From: Glandiceps talaboti
Taxonomy: Eukaryota; Hemichordata; Enteropneusta; Spengelidae
Assembly: GCF_964340395.1 (NCBI RefSeq)
Contig: NC_135554.1
Span: 5,005,475-5,017,974 of the forward strand
DNA length: 12,500 nucleotides
Direction of reading: 5' to 3'
Positions 1-8,585 of this stretch are shown in pieces. The translations under genes and the position numbers were made by a program. How positions within the stretch are numbered: position 1 is the stretch's first letter; every line of letters starts with the position of its first letter. The notes below the pieces were generated by a model, which was not told the origin of the DNA, made no database searches, and was given only the letters and a program-made list of their open reading frames with translations.

Positions 1-64
<64 letters not shown>

Positions 65-102
65 CGTCCGTCCGTCCGTCCGTCCGTCTGTCTGTCTGCC
101 TG

Positions 103-135
<33 letters not shown>
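1..135. repeat. (TGTC)n tetranucleotide microsatellite with a (CGTC)7 core
   Basis: Positions 1-60 are fifteen perfect TGTC units, 61-88 are seven CGTC units, and TGTC/TCTG units resume with minor interruptions (a GCC and a TGTG) to about 135. The array runs off the left edge of the window, so its full length is unknown. The CGTC block is a homogenised point variant of the TGTC unit, as expected from replication slippage spreading a T-to-C change. An open frame through it encodes only a Ser-Val-Cys-Leu style repeat and is not a gene. Confidence 0.98.
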
Positions 136-251
136 CAATGTCTGTCGCAATGTCTGTCGCAATGTCTGTCTCAATGTCTGTCTCAATGTTTGTCTGTCCA
201 AATGTCTGTCTGTCCAAATGCCTGTCTAAATGTCTATCTAAATGTCTCCAT
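136..251. repeat. Degenerate higher-order 12/16-bp tandem array derived from TGTC
   Basis: The pure tetranucleotide array passes into longer units: CAATGTCTGTCG twice (136-147, 148-159), CAATGTCTGTCT twice (160-171, 172-183), two 16-bp units ending in GTCTGTCC (184-199, 200-215), then 12-bp units beginning AAATG (216-227, 228-239, 240-251). Neighbouring units are most alike, and divergence increases to the right. This is the pattern of a satellite edge in which interrupted units were themselves duplicated. The unit borders are read directly from the sequence; the decay history is inference. Confidence 0.9.
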
Positions 252-299
252 GCGTCAGCGTTTGCCTGTCTTTCTGATTCTCTCGTATTGTTTTTACAG

Positions 300-326
300 A
301 GAATAAGTGGTCAATTTGCACTTTAG
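300..326 (+). other. Possible 27-nt microexon (splice-site pattern only)
   Basis: The pyrimidine-rich TGTC-derived tract ends in TTGTTTTTACAG (to 299), a good match to an animal 3' splice site. Position 326 is followed by GTAAAT, a good 5' splice-site match. The 27 nt between are a multiple of three and open in one frame (codons from 302: N K W S I C T L), with stops in the other two. Nothing else supports an exon: no neighbouring exons were recognised and such pairs occur by chance. Listed as a weak candidate. Confidence 0.12.
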
Positions 327-2741
327 GTAAATACATGATACCATGAAAGCTATAAAGCTTCAAACCATTTTCGTTCCATTTGCCTTTTATTTGCTGTATA
401 CATAGTAATAGAAGGATCCTGTTTGCTTTGACGGTGAAATCCTAAAAAACTAGGTTCCCTAGATGTATGGATTGACCTTTCCAAAGAGACAACTGAAGCT
501 AATAGAGATTGTTTAATTTTACAACTAGTAAGATGATACTAAATTGGAGATTTACCTAACAGAAAAGACATGGCTCAATCCATCTAAATGTCATCACTTA
601 AAGAAATATAATCCGTCACTTTGTGATTTTTGGCTCTTGGGTATACTGCCTTTCCATTTTCAAACATGGTGACTTTATTACAAAAACAAAGAAATACTTT
701 AATTATATCTAGCAAACGTTTGCGTTCTTATCAATTATTTAGCTGTGACGTAAGTGTTAAATGATGACATCATTTTTAGGTTGTCAAAAGTGCGAAAATG
801 TTTAGCTTCAATTACCAAGACAACGTCTTTGTTCATACTTGACCACGTCCGTCATTCTGTCTTGGAAACGAACTCTCTCTCTCTTTATAATTAGCTTTTG
901 GCGTCTCTCTGTGTTTGTTACATCGACTTGATGAGAGAATGGCTACTTAGTTACTAAGTCTCCTTAACGTTTGGTGTTCAGAATATGTTAATTCAGCCAC
1001 TGCATATGTTTAAATAGCAGACTACATAGAATCAAGTGAATAAGTGGTATATTGAATCGTCTCATTGTCATTATACACGGCTGTAACACTCACACAAAAC
1101 CTCGCCACTCTATTCACTCGAGGTGTGATGACATGAATGACTAGTATATTGAATCATCTGGTTGATACAAAGCATAGCTCAAAAACCCCACACACAATTC
1201 ACCAAGGCAATCTTCCAATCAAGAATCCATTGTTTGATGTACATATGTGCAATGTCCCTATTTCCGTCTCTCCATAATAGCCAGTTTTGTTATCGGGTTT
1301 ACCATCGTTAGGGTGCCATCACCGTCATTTTTTTCTTTCTGCACAAAGGGAACTCAAAAATTAAAGATAAAATTATTTACAACGATGAAAGTAACTTTAA
1401 TTGTGTCCGTACATGAATGGTATCTATCCACGTTAATGATTTATAGTTGCAGGTGAAAGCACACTCTTCTTATACAGATCAAACTAAATTTCAAAGTCAA
1501 CATGTCACCACTTATCTAGGTCAAACCATACACGATCAGTGACACGGTGGAATTTTTTATTGCTCACTTCCATTGGCTCAGTGCCAGTAAAGTAGGACGC
1601 GGAAACCTAGCTTTCGGCTATTAAACTAGACACGAACGTACCGTTGCAACAAGATGAATGGGCTTGATCAAGTTGCATTCACAGTAGAGTGACGTTACTA
1701 ATGATTTCTGTTATCTTATCATGTAGATTTTTCGGGATTTATAGTGTTTACACTTTTTTTGATTACTGACTGATTATCTGCACGGCAAAAGTACCATTAT
1801 TCTCCACTAAGTCTTGTGTAATCTACCTCATGAACAACAATGATTGTAGTTTGTTACAGGAAATTCACTTTGTACTGCACCAAAGTATGTGGATGAATCC
1901 TAACTTCCAACCAGAGCCCTCGGGTCTTCAGGGACGTAAACTCACAATCACTTCGTATCTATCTTAGTAAGCCGAGTTTCCACAGTAGTAAGATGAAAAA
2001 CGAGCAATATGTCTGCTGTACATGTAACTGTAAGATTAATTGGAAATATTCGTCCAGACGTCCTACATAATGGTTCATTGATGATTGTAAATGATTAATC
2101 TTTAGAGAAATGTCCTCTTTCCTTTTGACAAAAGCAATGATGAATAGTTGCAATACCTATTGAAAACAAATAAATATCTGTCTAGGTAATGAGCATTGTG
2201 TTGCTTGATTGGCGAACGAGCTGACGTTGACACAGTCACCTTTAACTTTATAAACGACTATCATGTGAGTTGGTAAACTTAAGGACCGTTAAGGGGGCTT
2301 ACATTGTCGTGGGAGTTGGAATACTGTTGGGCTATTGGGATATTTAAGACTGTACGACAGTACATTACCATTCTCAATGACTGTCAGGAGAATTGACGCT
2401 ACTGTTATAATTGGAAGCTGTTCCTGACTGTTAGCATTTTATTTGCACTTTATTGTATTTTATGTGGACATTTATGTAATAATGTCGTCAGCTCACATTA
2501 CTAGCCTTCACTGTCTGTATTAAACGTATGGACAACGATATTGTCAACGCAATGTTATACTGCTGTGATCAGTCCGTCACTTCGTTACTTGTTCTCCGGC
2601 GTGCTGTGTACAATCGACATTTGACGTTTGTACAATGCTTTCCTTAACTTGTCGTCGGTGACATTGTAGATATAGGAGACACAGTTGAAGCTTTGTTAAA
2701 ATAAAAATAATGTGAGACATTACATGTATATACTCTGACAA
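327..2741. other. No recognisable gene; AT-rich unique-looking sequence
   Basis: Read in all frames, this stretch has only short open frames (the longest 69 codons at 1247-1456 on plus and 64 codons at 1959-2153 on minus) with no recognisable motif. It holds a CRE-like TGACGTAA at 746-753 and, just after it, the near-perfect palindrome AATGATGACATCATT at 760-774, either of which could bind bZIP factors. A weak direct repeat (GTATATTGAATC followed by G or A, then TCT) recurs at about 1047 and 1144. It is most likely intergenic or intronic. Confidence 0.6.
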
Positions 2742-2794
2742 CGCCCAATGGTTGGGCGCACCAAGGAGGTAACAGCTGGTATTATTTTGTTACC
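2742..2794. other. Two adjacent perfect short hairpins
   Basis: CGCCCAA at 2742-2748 pairs with TTGGGCG at 2752-2758 around a 3-nt loop. GGTAAC at 2768-2773 pairs with GTTACC at 2789-2794 around a 15-nt loop. The first stem is unusually GC-rich for this AT-rich window. The paired layout loosely recalls two-hairpin small RNAs, but no H box or ACA box was found at the right spacing, so no RNA class is claimed. Confidence 0.3.
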
Positions 2795-3510
2795 GGAATA
2801 GGTTTATATATGTACCTATAAGTCGACAACACTAATTCATCAGCACAGTTTCTCATTATCATGCATAAGTTATTCAATGTAATCAGACAGAAGAGAGGCT
2901 TGACAGATGTAATGTAATTTGAAATCTCAAGTATGTATCATATTCACTACTCTGAAATAGCACCATACAAATATTCATCCAGATCATTTCACAGTATGAA
3001 ACTCATTATTCATTAATGACATAAGTGTAACATGCATACAAATCAATGGCAAATACGGTTGTCATTTCATCTAATAGCTTCAACAAAGGGTAATTGCATA
3101 CCAACGACATGTTGTGTGAGGTTGCCATATATAATTACCTGTCAGTCTTGCTGGTGTATTCATTCTTTCATTCTTTATACACACATGCATGTCTTTTATG
3201 TATGCTTTTATGAAGGGAGTTGTACCTTTGGCGTCGATACATTTGAAACCGTTTAACTGTTAGACTGCTGTGCAACATTTTCACGTAGATATATGAAACA
3301 AACGGAGCAAGGTCAAAAGACACAGCTCGGTTAATTTTGTCGAGACATGAACCATATTATGTCTAATTATTTGATACAAATATTGGAGACTGAAGTGTTG
3401 ACACAAACGTCCAATACACAGGATTATAGCGTTATCCTTACAACTTGTTAATATAAGCTGGATTATATATACAAGTATATATCTTGCTTGATACTGTGTT
3501 ATTTATACCG
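2795..3510. other. No recognisable gene
   Basis: AT-rich sequence with one 74-codon open frame on plus (3032-3256) that has no recognisable domain and an ordinary background composition. Short AT-alternating patches around 3464-3482 precede the retroelement-linked module at 3511. No repeat, RNA gene or promoter could be supported. Confidence 0.55.

Positions 3511-3726
<216 letters not shown>

Positions 3727-3819
<93 letters not shown>
3727..3819. repeat. (TA)~46 microsatellite
   Basis: An uninterrupted alternating TA tract of about 93 bp lies between inverted module copies M2 and M3. It is self-complementary, so with its flanking inverted modules it could form a long hairpin. Its length is liable to assembly error and to variation between individuals. 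Confidence 0.98.
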
Positions 3820-3822
<3 letters not shown>

Positions 3823-3905
3823 TGTAAGTGTCTCGCTGAAGAGAACAGTGCTCGATGCAAATATTAGTGGCAGAGAATTATAGTCTTATTAATTCAAAAG
3901 AATTA
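3820..3905 (-). repeat. Module copy M3 (minus strand), outer end of the left PLE arm
   Basis: Read on the minus strand this has TAATTC/GAATTA (stem 3890-3895 with 3900-3905, loop of four), then CTCTGCCACT (3866-3875), GAGCACTGT (3845-3853) and a tail entering the TA array. It lies directly downstream, in minus-strand sense, of the left hammerhead and the TTATTACATC that ends the repeat shared with the right arm. The right arm lacks this module and passes straight into a TA array, so the two arms ended at different points or the module was lost on the right. Confidence 0.7.
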
Positions 3906-3906
3906 G

Positions 3907-4056
3907 GATGTAATAAACCGTTACTCAGAGTTCCACGCTTCGAGCGATCATCAGACGACTACATTGGGATTGTCAAGGTCGGTACATAAACTTAATGTTT
4001 GTATGTATATATTGCGTAACAAGATGGTCGGACTAAACTATTCCTTAGGGGAGTTT
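3907..4056 (-). repeat. Left arm: inverted copy of the PLE 3' terminal region
   Basis: Its minus-strand reading begins AAACTCCCCTAA, equivalent to the AAACTCTCGTAA that encodes Lys-Leu-Ser-stop in the right arm, so the inverted copy starts within the last codons of the element. It then follows the right arm closely to TTATTACATC. Relative to the right arm it has 5 extra bases (AGTTT) near 3987-3995 and about nine substitutions, including one in the ribozyme core. It is 5'-truncated immediately upstream of the stop codon. Confidence 0.85.
3916..3960 (-). ncRNA. Type I hammerhead ribozyme, core-mutated copy
   Basis: On the minus strand: stem I strand AGTCGT (3955-3960), conserved CTGATGA (3948-3954), stem II CGCT/AGCG with loop CGA, then GGAAC (3930-3934) where a functional core needs GAAAC, a UCUGA loop, GTA (3922-3924), and stem I partner ACGGTT (3916-3921). 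Stem I still pairs but needs two G-U wobbles. The A-to-G change falls on the invariant A of the GAAA box (A13 in hammerhead numbering), which is expected to abolish or greatly reduce cleavage. It is the inverted paralogue of the copy at 4533-4577. Confidence 0.8.
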
Positions 4057-4453
4057 TCTGGCTATCAACCAACGTAAATACAGGGCACAGGTCACACCAG
4101 ATAACAACAACACAAAACTATACTTTGGGCTAACAGAGAACACATTTAAACAGCGATTCTCAAACCACAAACACACATTTACTCACAAAAAGTTACAGTA
4201 CAGCACAGAGCTATCCAAACAAGTCTGGAATCTGAAGGACAGAAACCAGCCATATAATATTAAGTGGGATATCATCACCAAAGCGGCTGCTTATACAAGT
4301 GAGACGAAACGTTGTAATCTCTGTTTAACCGAGGAACTATGTATAATCAATGCTGAAAAGAATATGCTACAGAACAAAAAATCCGAGCTGGTATCGAAAT
4401 GTCGCCATGAAGGCAAATACTCGCTCGCCAACTATAGAAGTAAACTCTCGTAA
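4049..4453 (+). pseudogene. PLE GIY-YIG endonuclease domain, 5'-truncated relic
   Basis: This is the C-terminal nuclease of a Penelope-like element, which in active elements nicks target DNA to prime reverse transcription by the upstream RT domain. The frame is open for 134 codons from a stop at 4046-4048 to TAA at 4451-4453 and has no suitable start codon. Visible signatures in order are Y-R-A-Q-V at residues 11-15 (the GIY-equivalent strand), YFG-LTE at 25-30 (YIG motif, with F for I), FKQRFSNH at 33-40 with the catalytic-type Arg36, STELSKQVW at 52-60, IKWDI at 71-75, RCNLCLTEEL at 88-97 with Cys89/Cys92 and a candidate metal-binding Glu, and ELVSKCRH at 113-120. No internal stop or frameshift is seen. 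Residues before about 4 lie in the joined inverted arm and are not native. RT, linker and any upstream zinc-finger cysteines are absent, so it cannot work alone. The family call is confident; the exact PLE clade is not determined. Confidence 0.85.
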
Positions 4454-4582
4454 GGAATAGTTGAGTCCGACCGTCTTGTTACGCAATATATACATACAAA
4501 CATTAATGTACCGACCTTGACAATCTCAATTTAGTCGTCTGATGATCGCTCGAAGCGTGAAACTCTGAGTAACGACTTATTA

Positions 4583-4586
<4 letters not shown>
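4442..4586 (+). repeat. Right arm: PLE 3' terminal region
   Basis: This runs from the last three sense codons and stop (4442-4453) through an AT-rich 3' region containing ACGCAATATATACATAC, the GTACCGACCTTGACAATC box and the hammerhead, ending at TTATTACATC where a TA array begins. It is the inverted partner of 3907-4056. In PLEs such repeated terminal sequences (pseudo-LTRs) carry the hammerhead, which fits what is seen here. Confidence 0.85.
4533..4577 (+). ncRNA. Type I hammerhead ribozyme, intact consensus core
   Basis: All core elements are present in order: stem I strand AGTCGT (4533-4538), CTGATGA (4539-4545), stem II CGCT (4547-4550) with AGCG (4554-4557) around loop CGA and flanked by a U-U pair, GAAAC (4559-4563), loop TCTGA (4564-4568), GTA (4569-4571), and stem I partner ACGACT (4572-4577), a perfect 6-bp match. 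Predicted self-cleavage is between 4571 and 4572, after the GUA triplet. Stem III is only two base pairs (A4562-U4570, C4563-G4569), as in the minimal hammerheads known from PLEs, which often act best as dimers. It probably processes element RNA ends; activity is not shown by sequence alone. Confidence 0.87.

Positions 4587-4655
<69 letters not shown>
4587..4655. repeat. (AT)~34 microsatellite
   Basis: A perfect alternating AT tract abuts the right PLE arm directly after TTATTACATC. It mirrors the TA array outside the left arm, consistent with insertion into, or expansion next to, an AT-repeat target. Confidence 0.98.
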
Positions 4656-4662
<7 letters not shown>

Positions 4663-6226
4663 ATACTCTTACACTATTATGCATAGGTTGCATTGTCTAT
4701 CTTTTTATGATGTCAAAAACTGCACATCTCTGTATAGTACTAGTACTCTCTATAGCATTAATAGTACTGCCACCTACATCAACGTTGACTTGACCCTTTT
4801 TACTTTGTCCATGATGACAGAAGTGATTTGCTGATACATCTTCATGTATTACTATATTGCCTGATAATGAGCCTGTTTACTGGCACTATATCTGGTACCT
4901 TTGATATTGTTTTCAACATAGATTTGCAATCTTCCAATGGTGTTTTATAACATTATCCGTGTAATACTTTGTAGCCTTATTCAATTAGTATATTGAAAAC
5001 GGGTTACTATCGCTCGTGTGTGTCGATAACACAAACTCTACATACTTACATAGTCAGCTATTACTCTACCTTTTACTCTCATATCATTTGCATTTAATTC
5101 CAAAACATCTGAGGCCCTGTGACACCAAAATCAAATTTACTTTGTGTGTCGTTATTCTTACAATGGAAAGCAGATGTCAGCAAAAAACTATACTATGTCT
5201 GGCTCAACAAAAACCTTACGAACATTCAATTTGCTACATGTTATCATTTTGCACCCAAAAAATCTCACTAACTGTTTTTATCATTGTTATGCATGACAGA
5301 AAATCTTACCACCATTGCTACATTTTCTTCATGTACCAAATCAAATACATTTTAACAGTATATGCTTTAGCAGGTATGTATGTTAAAATGTAACGATTTT
5401 ACTTCAATTATTGCAACACCAGACAATAAACCGTAGTAATATCACGATTTTGGTAGCGATAGGCAACGTTTTGCCTCTACTGTACTGGTTTGTATTTTAA
5501 AAGTGCCACCTACAATAGTGGGCGCGGAAACTGACATCAACTTAAAAAGACAATATAAAACTGTTCTTCCAATCTGTAATAGCTGTACATCTTATAGGAA
5601 GAAATAAACAACACAGAGACCATTTGGAAAACAATGGAAAATCTGAACTAGACACTCACACATGAAAATAATAGTAATATTACTAAAATAAATATGAAAA
5701 TCTGAATTATTTATCTTTTTAATAGGAAGACATAAGAAATATTATAGATGGTATAGTAATATCATAATTATGAGAAATAATGCGAACTGCATTTGAACGG
5801 GTTAGTACTGGTAAAGGTACCTAAAACTCATTTTTTGTGATTTCTCTCTTTTAACGGATCTAATTTTGCTCATGTGTGTCGTTTCTAATTTCACAAAAAA
5901 GTCAACCTTTTTCTGAAAGATAACGCTAGATAAAAAAAATATATGTAATTTAAAGTTGGGTGAGAGCCAAAATGGCCTCGTAAAACTGTTTGTTATTTTT
6001 CTAAAATGACATATTTCTCGAAAGCCCTGATGACATTTTCCGAGAGTTTGCTGTTTCTTCTCTAATCTCACGAAAAGTTGTTCTGGGTGAAAACAGACAA
6101 TACAGAAAACACGTCATTTAAATTGGACTTCCTTAAAATAAGTTTTTTGTCCCTTTAAAAAAATACCACTATTGATAGTTATGCCCTTATGATACTTACC
6201 CTTTCATTTATACGTCACTGAAGATT
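4656..6226. other. No recognisable gene
   Basis: The longest open frame in the window, 125 codons at 5016-5393 on plus, lies here. Its translation is rich in Leu, Tyr, Cys and His with no domain, and its base composition matches the flanks, so it is read as chance. A minus-strand frame of 89 codons (5802-6071) spans a T-rich stretch and is likewise unconvincing. The string GCCACCTACA recurs at about 4769 and 5506, followed by a similar ATCAAC after a different gap, hinting at a decayed dispersed repeat. Confidence 0.5.
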
Positions 6227-6239
6227 TGATTGACAGGTG
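6227..6239 (+). promoter_or_regulatory. Candidate PBX-MEIS site overlapping an E-box
   Basis: TGATTGACAG (6227-6236) is an exact match to the composite PBX-MEIS/PREP homeodomain site, and it overlaps CAGGTG (6234-6239), an E-box bound by bHLH or Snail/ZEB-type factors. A CRE half-site TACGTCA lies just upstream at 6211-6217. Animal enhancers use such combinations, but short motifs also occur by chance and no gene is visible nearby. Confidence 0.25.
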
Positions 6240-8514
6240 GAAGAGAAAAAGGTTCCCATCGAATAACTCCAAGACGCTTGACTGGAACGACATGTCAAGT
6301 TAGAAATATCTGTTATTCTTAACCCTTTATATATGAATGTGCACATTAAATAGCATACAGTGTGACAAAATTAGTTTCATTTGAAAAGTGCATGAAGGAC
6401 AACAAAGGAAAATACGGTAAGATTGAGATGAAATCAGTGGCCAACACAATTAGAATACATAACATCGCCACCGTGACGACTAAGACGAATTGATACAAAT
6501 TACAGTCAGGATGTACTTGACAAATGTAACGATGACATTAACTTCTGATTTCATCAAGACAGTATAGGGCCTTGAAAATAATCAACCTCTGCCAGTATCG
6601 ATTCCTCGGTGGACTGCTTTCACCGCACAGCCGGGGTTACAAGCAATTTGCGTGTGAATGCCCCAGGCAAATGTCTAATATTATTCACTATTTCATCTTC
6701 ATTGTCTGTTCGAGGATCGAATGCATGATAACATGCTGTTACATCAATATATTTTATTCCTGTTTCTTTCTCCTCTGACTTCGATGCACGTAAGAATTAA
6801 CTTGTCTCAATGCAGCCTTGCAAGTTTTGATTGGAGATGCGTCTATCTGTCAATTATGGCTGTCTTTGAGTGTCTTTTCGTTGTATTTTCCCCTTTTTGC
6901 AATCATCAAGACTCGTTTAATTGTGCCACAATTCTTGCATTGCTGAATCATTCATTAGTCATCTAGGTTAACAGTTTACGCTTTGTATCCCCAATGGTAT
7001 TATGTCAGAATGTGTTTGATTGGTAATCACAAGACTATTAAACACACCACGCAACCTTTATTGTAGTGTGAAGGACGAACTGACAAGACTGTCTGAAACC
7101 TCATATTTGATGATATTACTCATTTATAGCGATTGACTTTCGATTGGATGGTCTCAATTACATGACACTAGTTTGCATTTTCACAATAATATATTCCAAT
7201 GTCCATACATTGTATCTTTGAAGACTGAAAGCTGCTTGTTATAGTTCACAAAATGTATGAACACATAAGCTTTATGGAATCGTTAAACCCACTTTATCTA
7301 ACCACTCGAAGGAAAACGAAATACAATGTTTAGTGAACAAGGATCAATGACATGGAAACAAAGTAGATTTAGATTGTAAATATTTGTAGTGAAAGTAGTA
7401 CAGCTAAAATGATATTGGTTTGTTGTTTCAGTCATGTATGACATTTTTTACACACACTCAGACAACTTCAAATGCAAAGGAAACAATTACATAGGACTGG
7501 TGCAGTGCACAGTGGGGATTAGATGCAGAAGTAGTCAAGTTGATATGTTGATTATCAGTTAGAAAATAAACAATTGCAGTCATTAAAATCATCAAGTCTA
7601 TGTGTAATATTTTCATTAGAAGCGTAGGTTTATTGCACTGTGAAGGAAAAGCAATGCTTATCAGTGTTCAATGTGATTGGGCAAAGGATCCTGCTGTGTT
7701 TGTTGTGTCTTGATAGTCTAGATAGAGTTGAAATGTGTATATCTTTGTGACTGGCAAAAACGTAATATCCCATGAGTGAAACACCAAATCAACGTGATTT
7801 TAGCAGTACTGTAGAGATGAGCTCAATCATATATATGACAAATGCAATTGTTACGTTCACTAAAACCAAAGCCATACTATCTCCATCGTAACCAATACAT
7901 TCGTCCTGTTAGTCTTGACAACATTGATTAGATACAGAGAGTTTATTATCCATGAGAAAGAAAAGTACAGTAGACAAAGGTTGGTTATGAGGAAATGGAG
8001 TCAGAAAAATAGTATAATGCTGACCCCATAGACACTGGTATGTTACATAGTTCCAATTGTAGGAAAGTAACTAGAGGGCAGTGTAAATTAAGTATTAGAT
8101 ACAAAACAATACCAATGCCACATCTCATAGTAGGAAATCATCAAGTAATCTATGCAAGACTAAAAACCTAGATTCTTCTACTTCATCCTCAGACCCCTCA
8201 CACCCACTCAATCCTACCCTTGTCAAACTTAAGTGGGTAAAAAAAAAATTTTCTTCACAATTTCACTCCTTCAAAATTATTTTGTACTATCTGTAATAGC
8301 ATGCAATTCAACACAAGGTTGTAACTGTTATTCAATATACATTTCATTGGAAACTAGTTTAATATAAATGATTACAAATATTGTCTACATGACTAGTGAT
8401 ATAGATATCAAAGTAAAGCAAAAAACAAGTACACCCTTGAAATGTTTGCCTTTTACAAATTTAAGACCATTTTTGTGTGAGGAAAACTTTTTTGTCCGAC
8501 ACCCGTCACTGCTA
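6240..8514. other. No recognisable gene
   Basis: Only short open frames are present (68 and 81 codons overlapping at 6572-6966 on plus) with no identifiable domain. The sequence is AT-rich and apparently unique, without tandem arrays. A 10-bp A-run meeting T and C residues (about 8240-8252) is the only low-complexity feature. Confidence 0.55.
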
Positions 8515-8585
8515 ACACCACCACCACCAACACCACCACCACCACCAATACCACCACCACCACCACCACCACCAACACCACCACA
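8515..8585. repeat. (CCA)n / (TGG)n trinucleotide tract
   Basis: About 71 bp of CCA units, interrupted by AACA, AATA and AACA at fairly regular spacing. On plus an 81-codon open frame (8368-8613) reads through it as a Pro/Thr-rich tail ending shortly after, but the upstream part has no domain or coding character, so it is not called a gene. The minus strand is (TGG)n and has many GG tracts that could stack as a two-tier quadruplex. Confidence 0.95.

Larger units (their letters stand above)
3820..4586 (+). mobile_element. Head-to-head pair of 5'-truncated Penelope-like retroelement 3' ends
   Basis: Two copies of a PLE 3' region face outward. The left arm (3907-4056, minus) and right arm (4442-4586, plus) are inverted repeats of about 150 and 145 bp, differing by roughly nine substitutions and one 5-bp indel by eye. 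Each arm begins at the last three endonuclease codons and the stop, continues through the 3' region, and ends just past a hammerhead ribozyme. The single-copy middle (about 4057-4441) is endonuclease coding sequence belonging to the right copy. Reverse transcriptase and all upstream parts are missing, so the element is dead. Both outer sides meet TA arrays. No target-site duplication can be distinguished because the flanks are simple repeat. Strand is given as that of the coding relic. Confidence 0.8.

Noticed and set aside
136-251. Regularly spaced units considered as a CRISPR-like array
   Set aside because: Units are contiguous 12/16-mers without unique spacers, and the context is eukaryotic.
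102-326. 74-codon open frame through the TGTC array
   Set aside because: It is a translation of simple repeat (Met-Ser-Val, Cys-Leu-Ser units) with no unique sequence of coding character.
3907-4586. Interpretation of the 150-bp inverted repeats as the terminal inverted repeats of a DNA transposon or foldback element
   Set aside because: The arms contain hammerhead ribozymes and the end of a PLE endonuclease frame, there is no transposase, and the arms start at a coding end, not at a transposon terminus.
5016-5393. 125-codon open frame, the longest in the window
   Set aside because: No domain, AT-rich codon use like the flanks, and no splice or promoter context; the length is compatible with chance over 12.5 kb.
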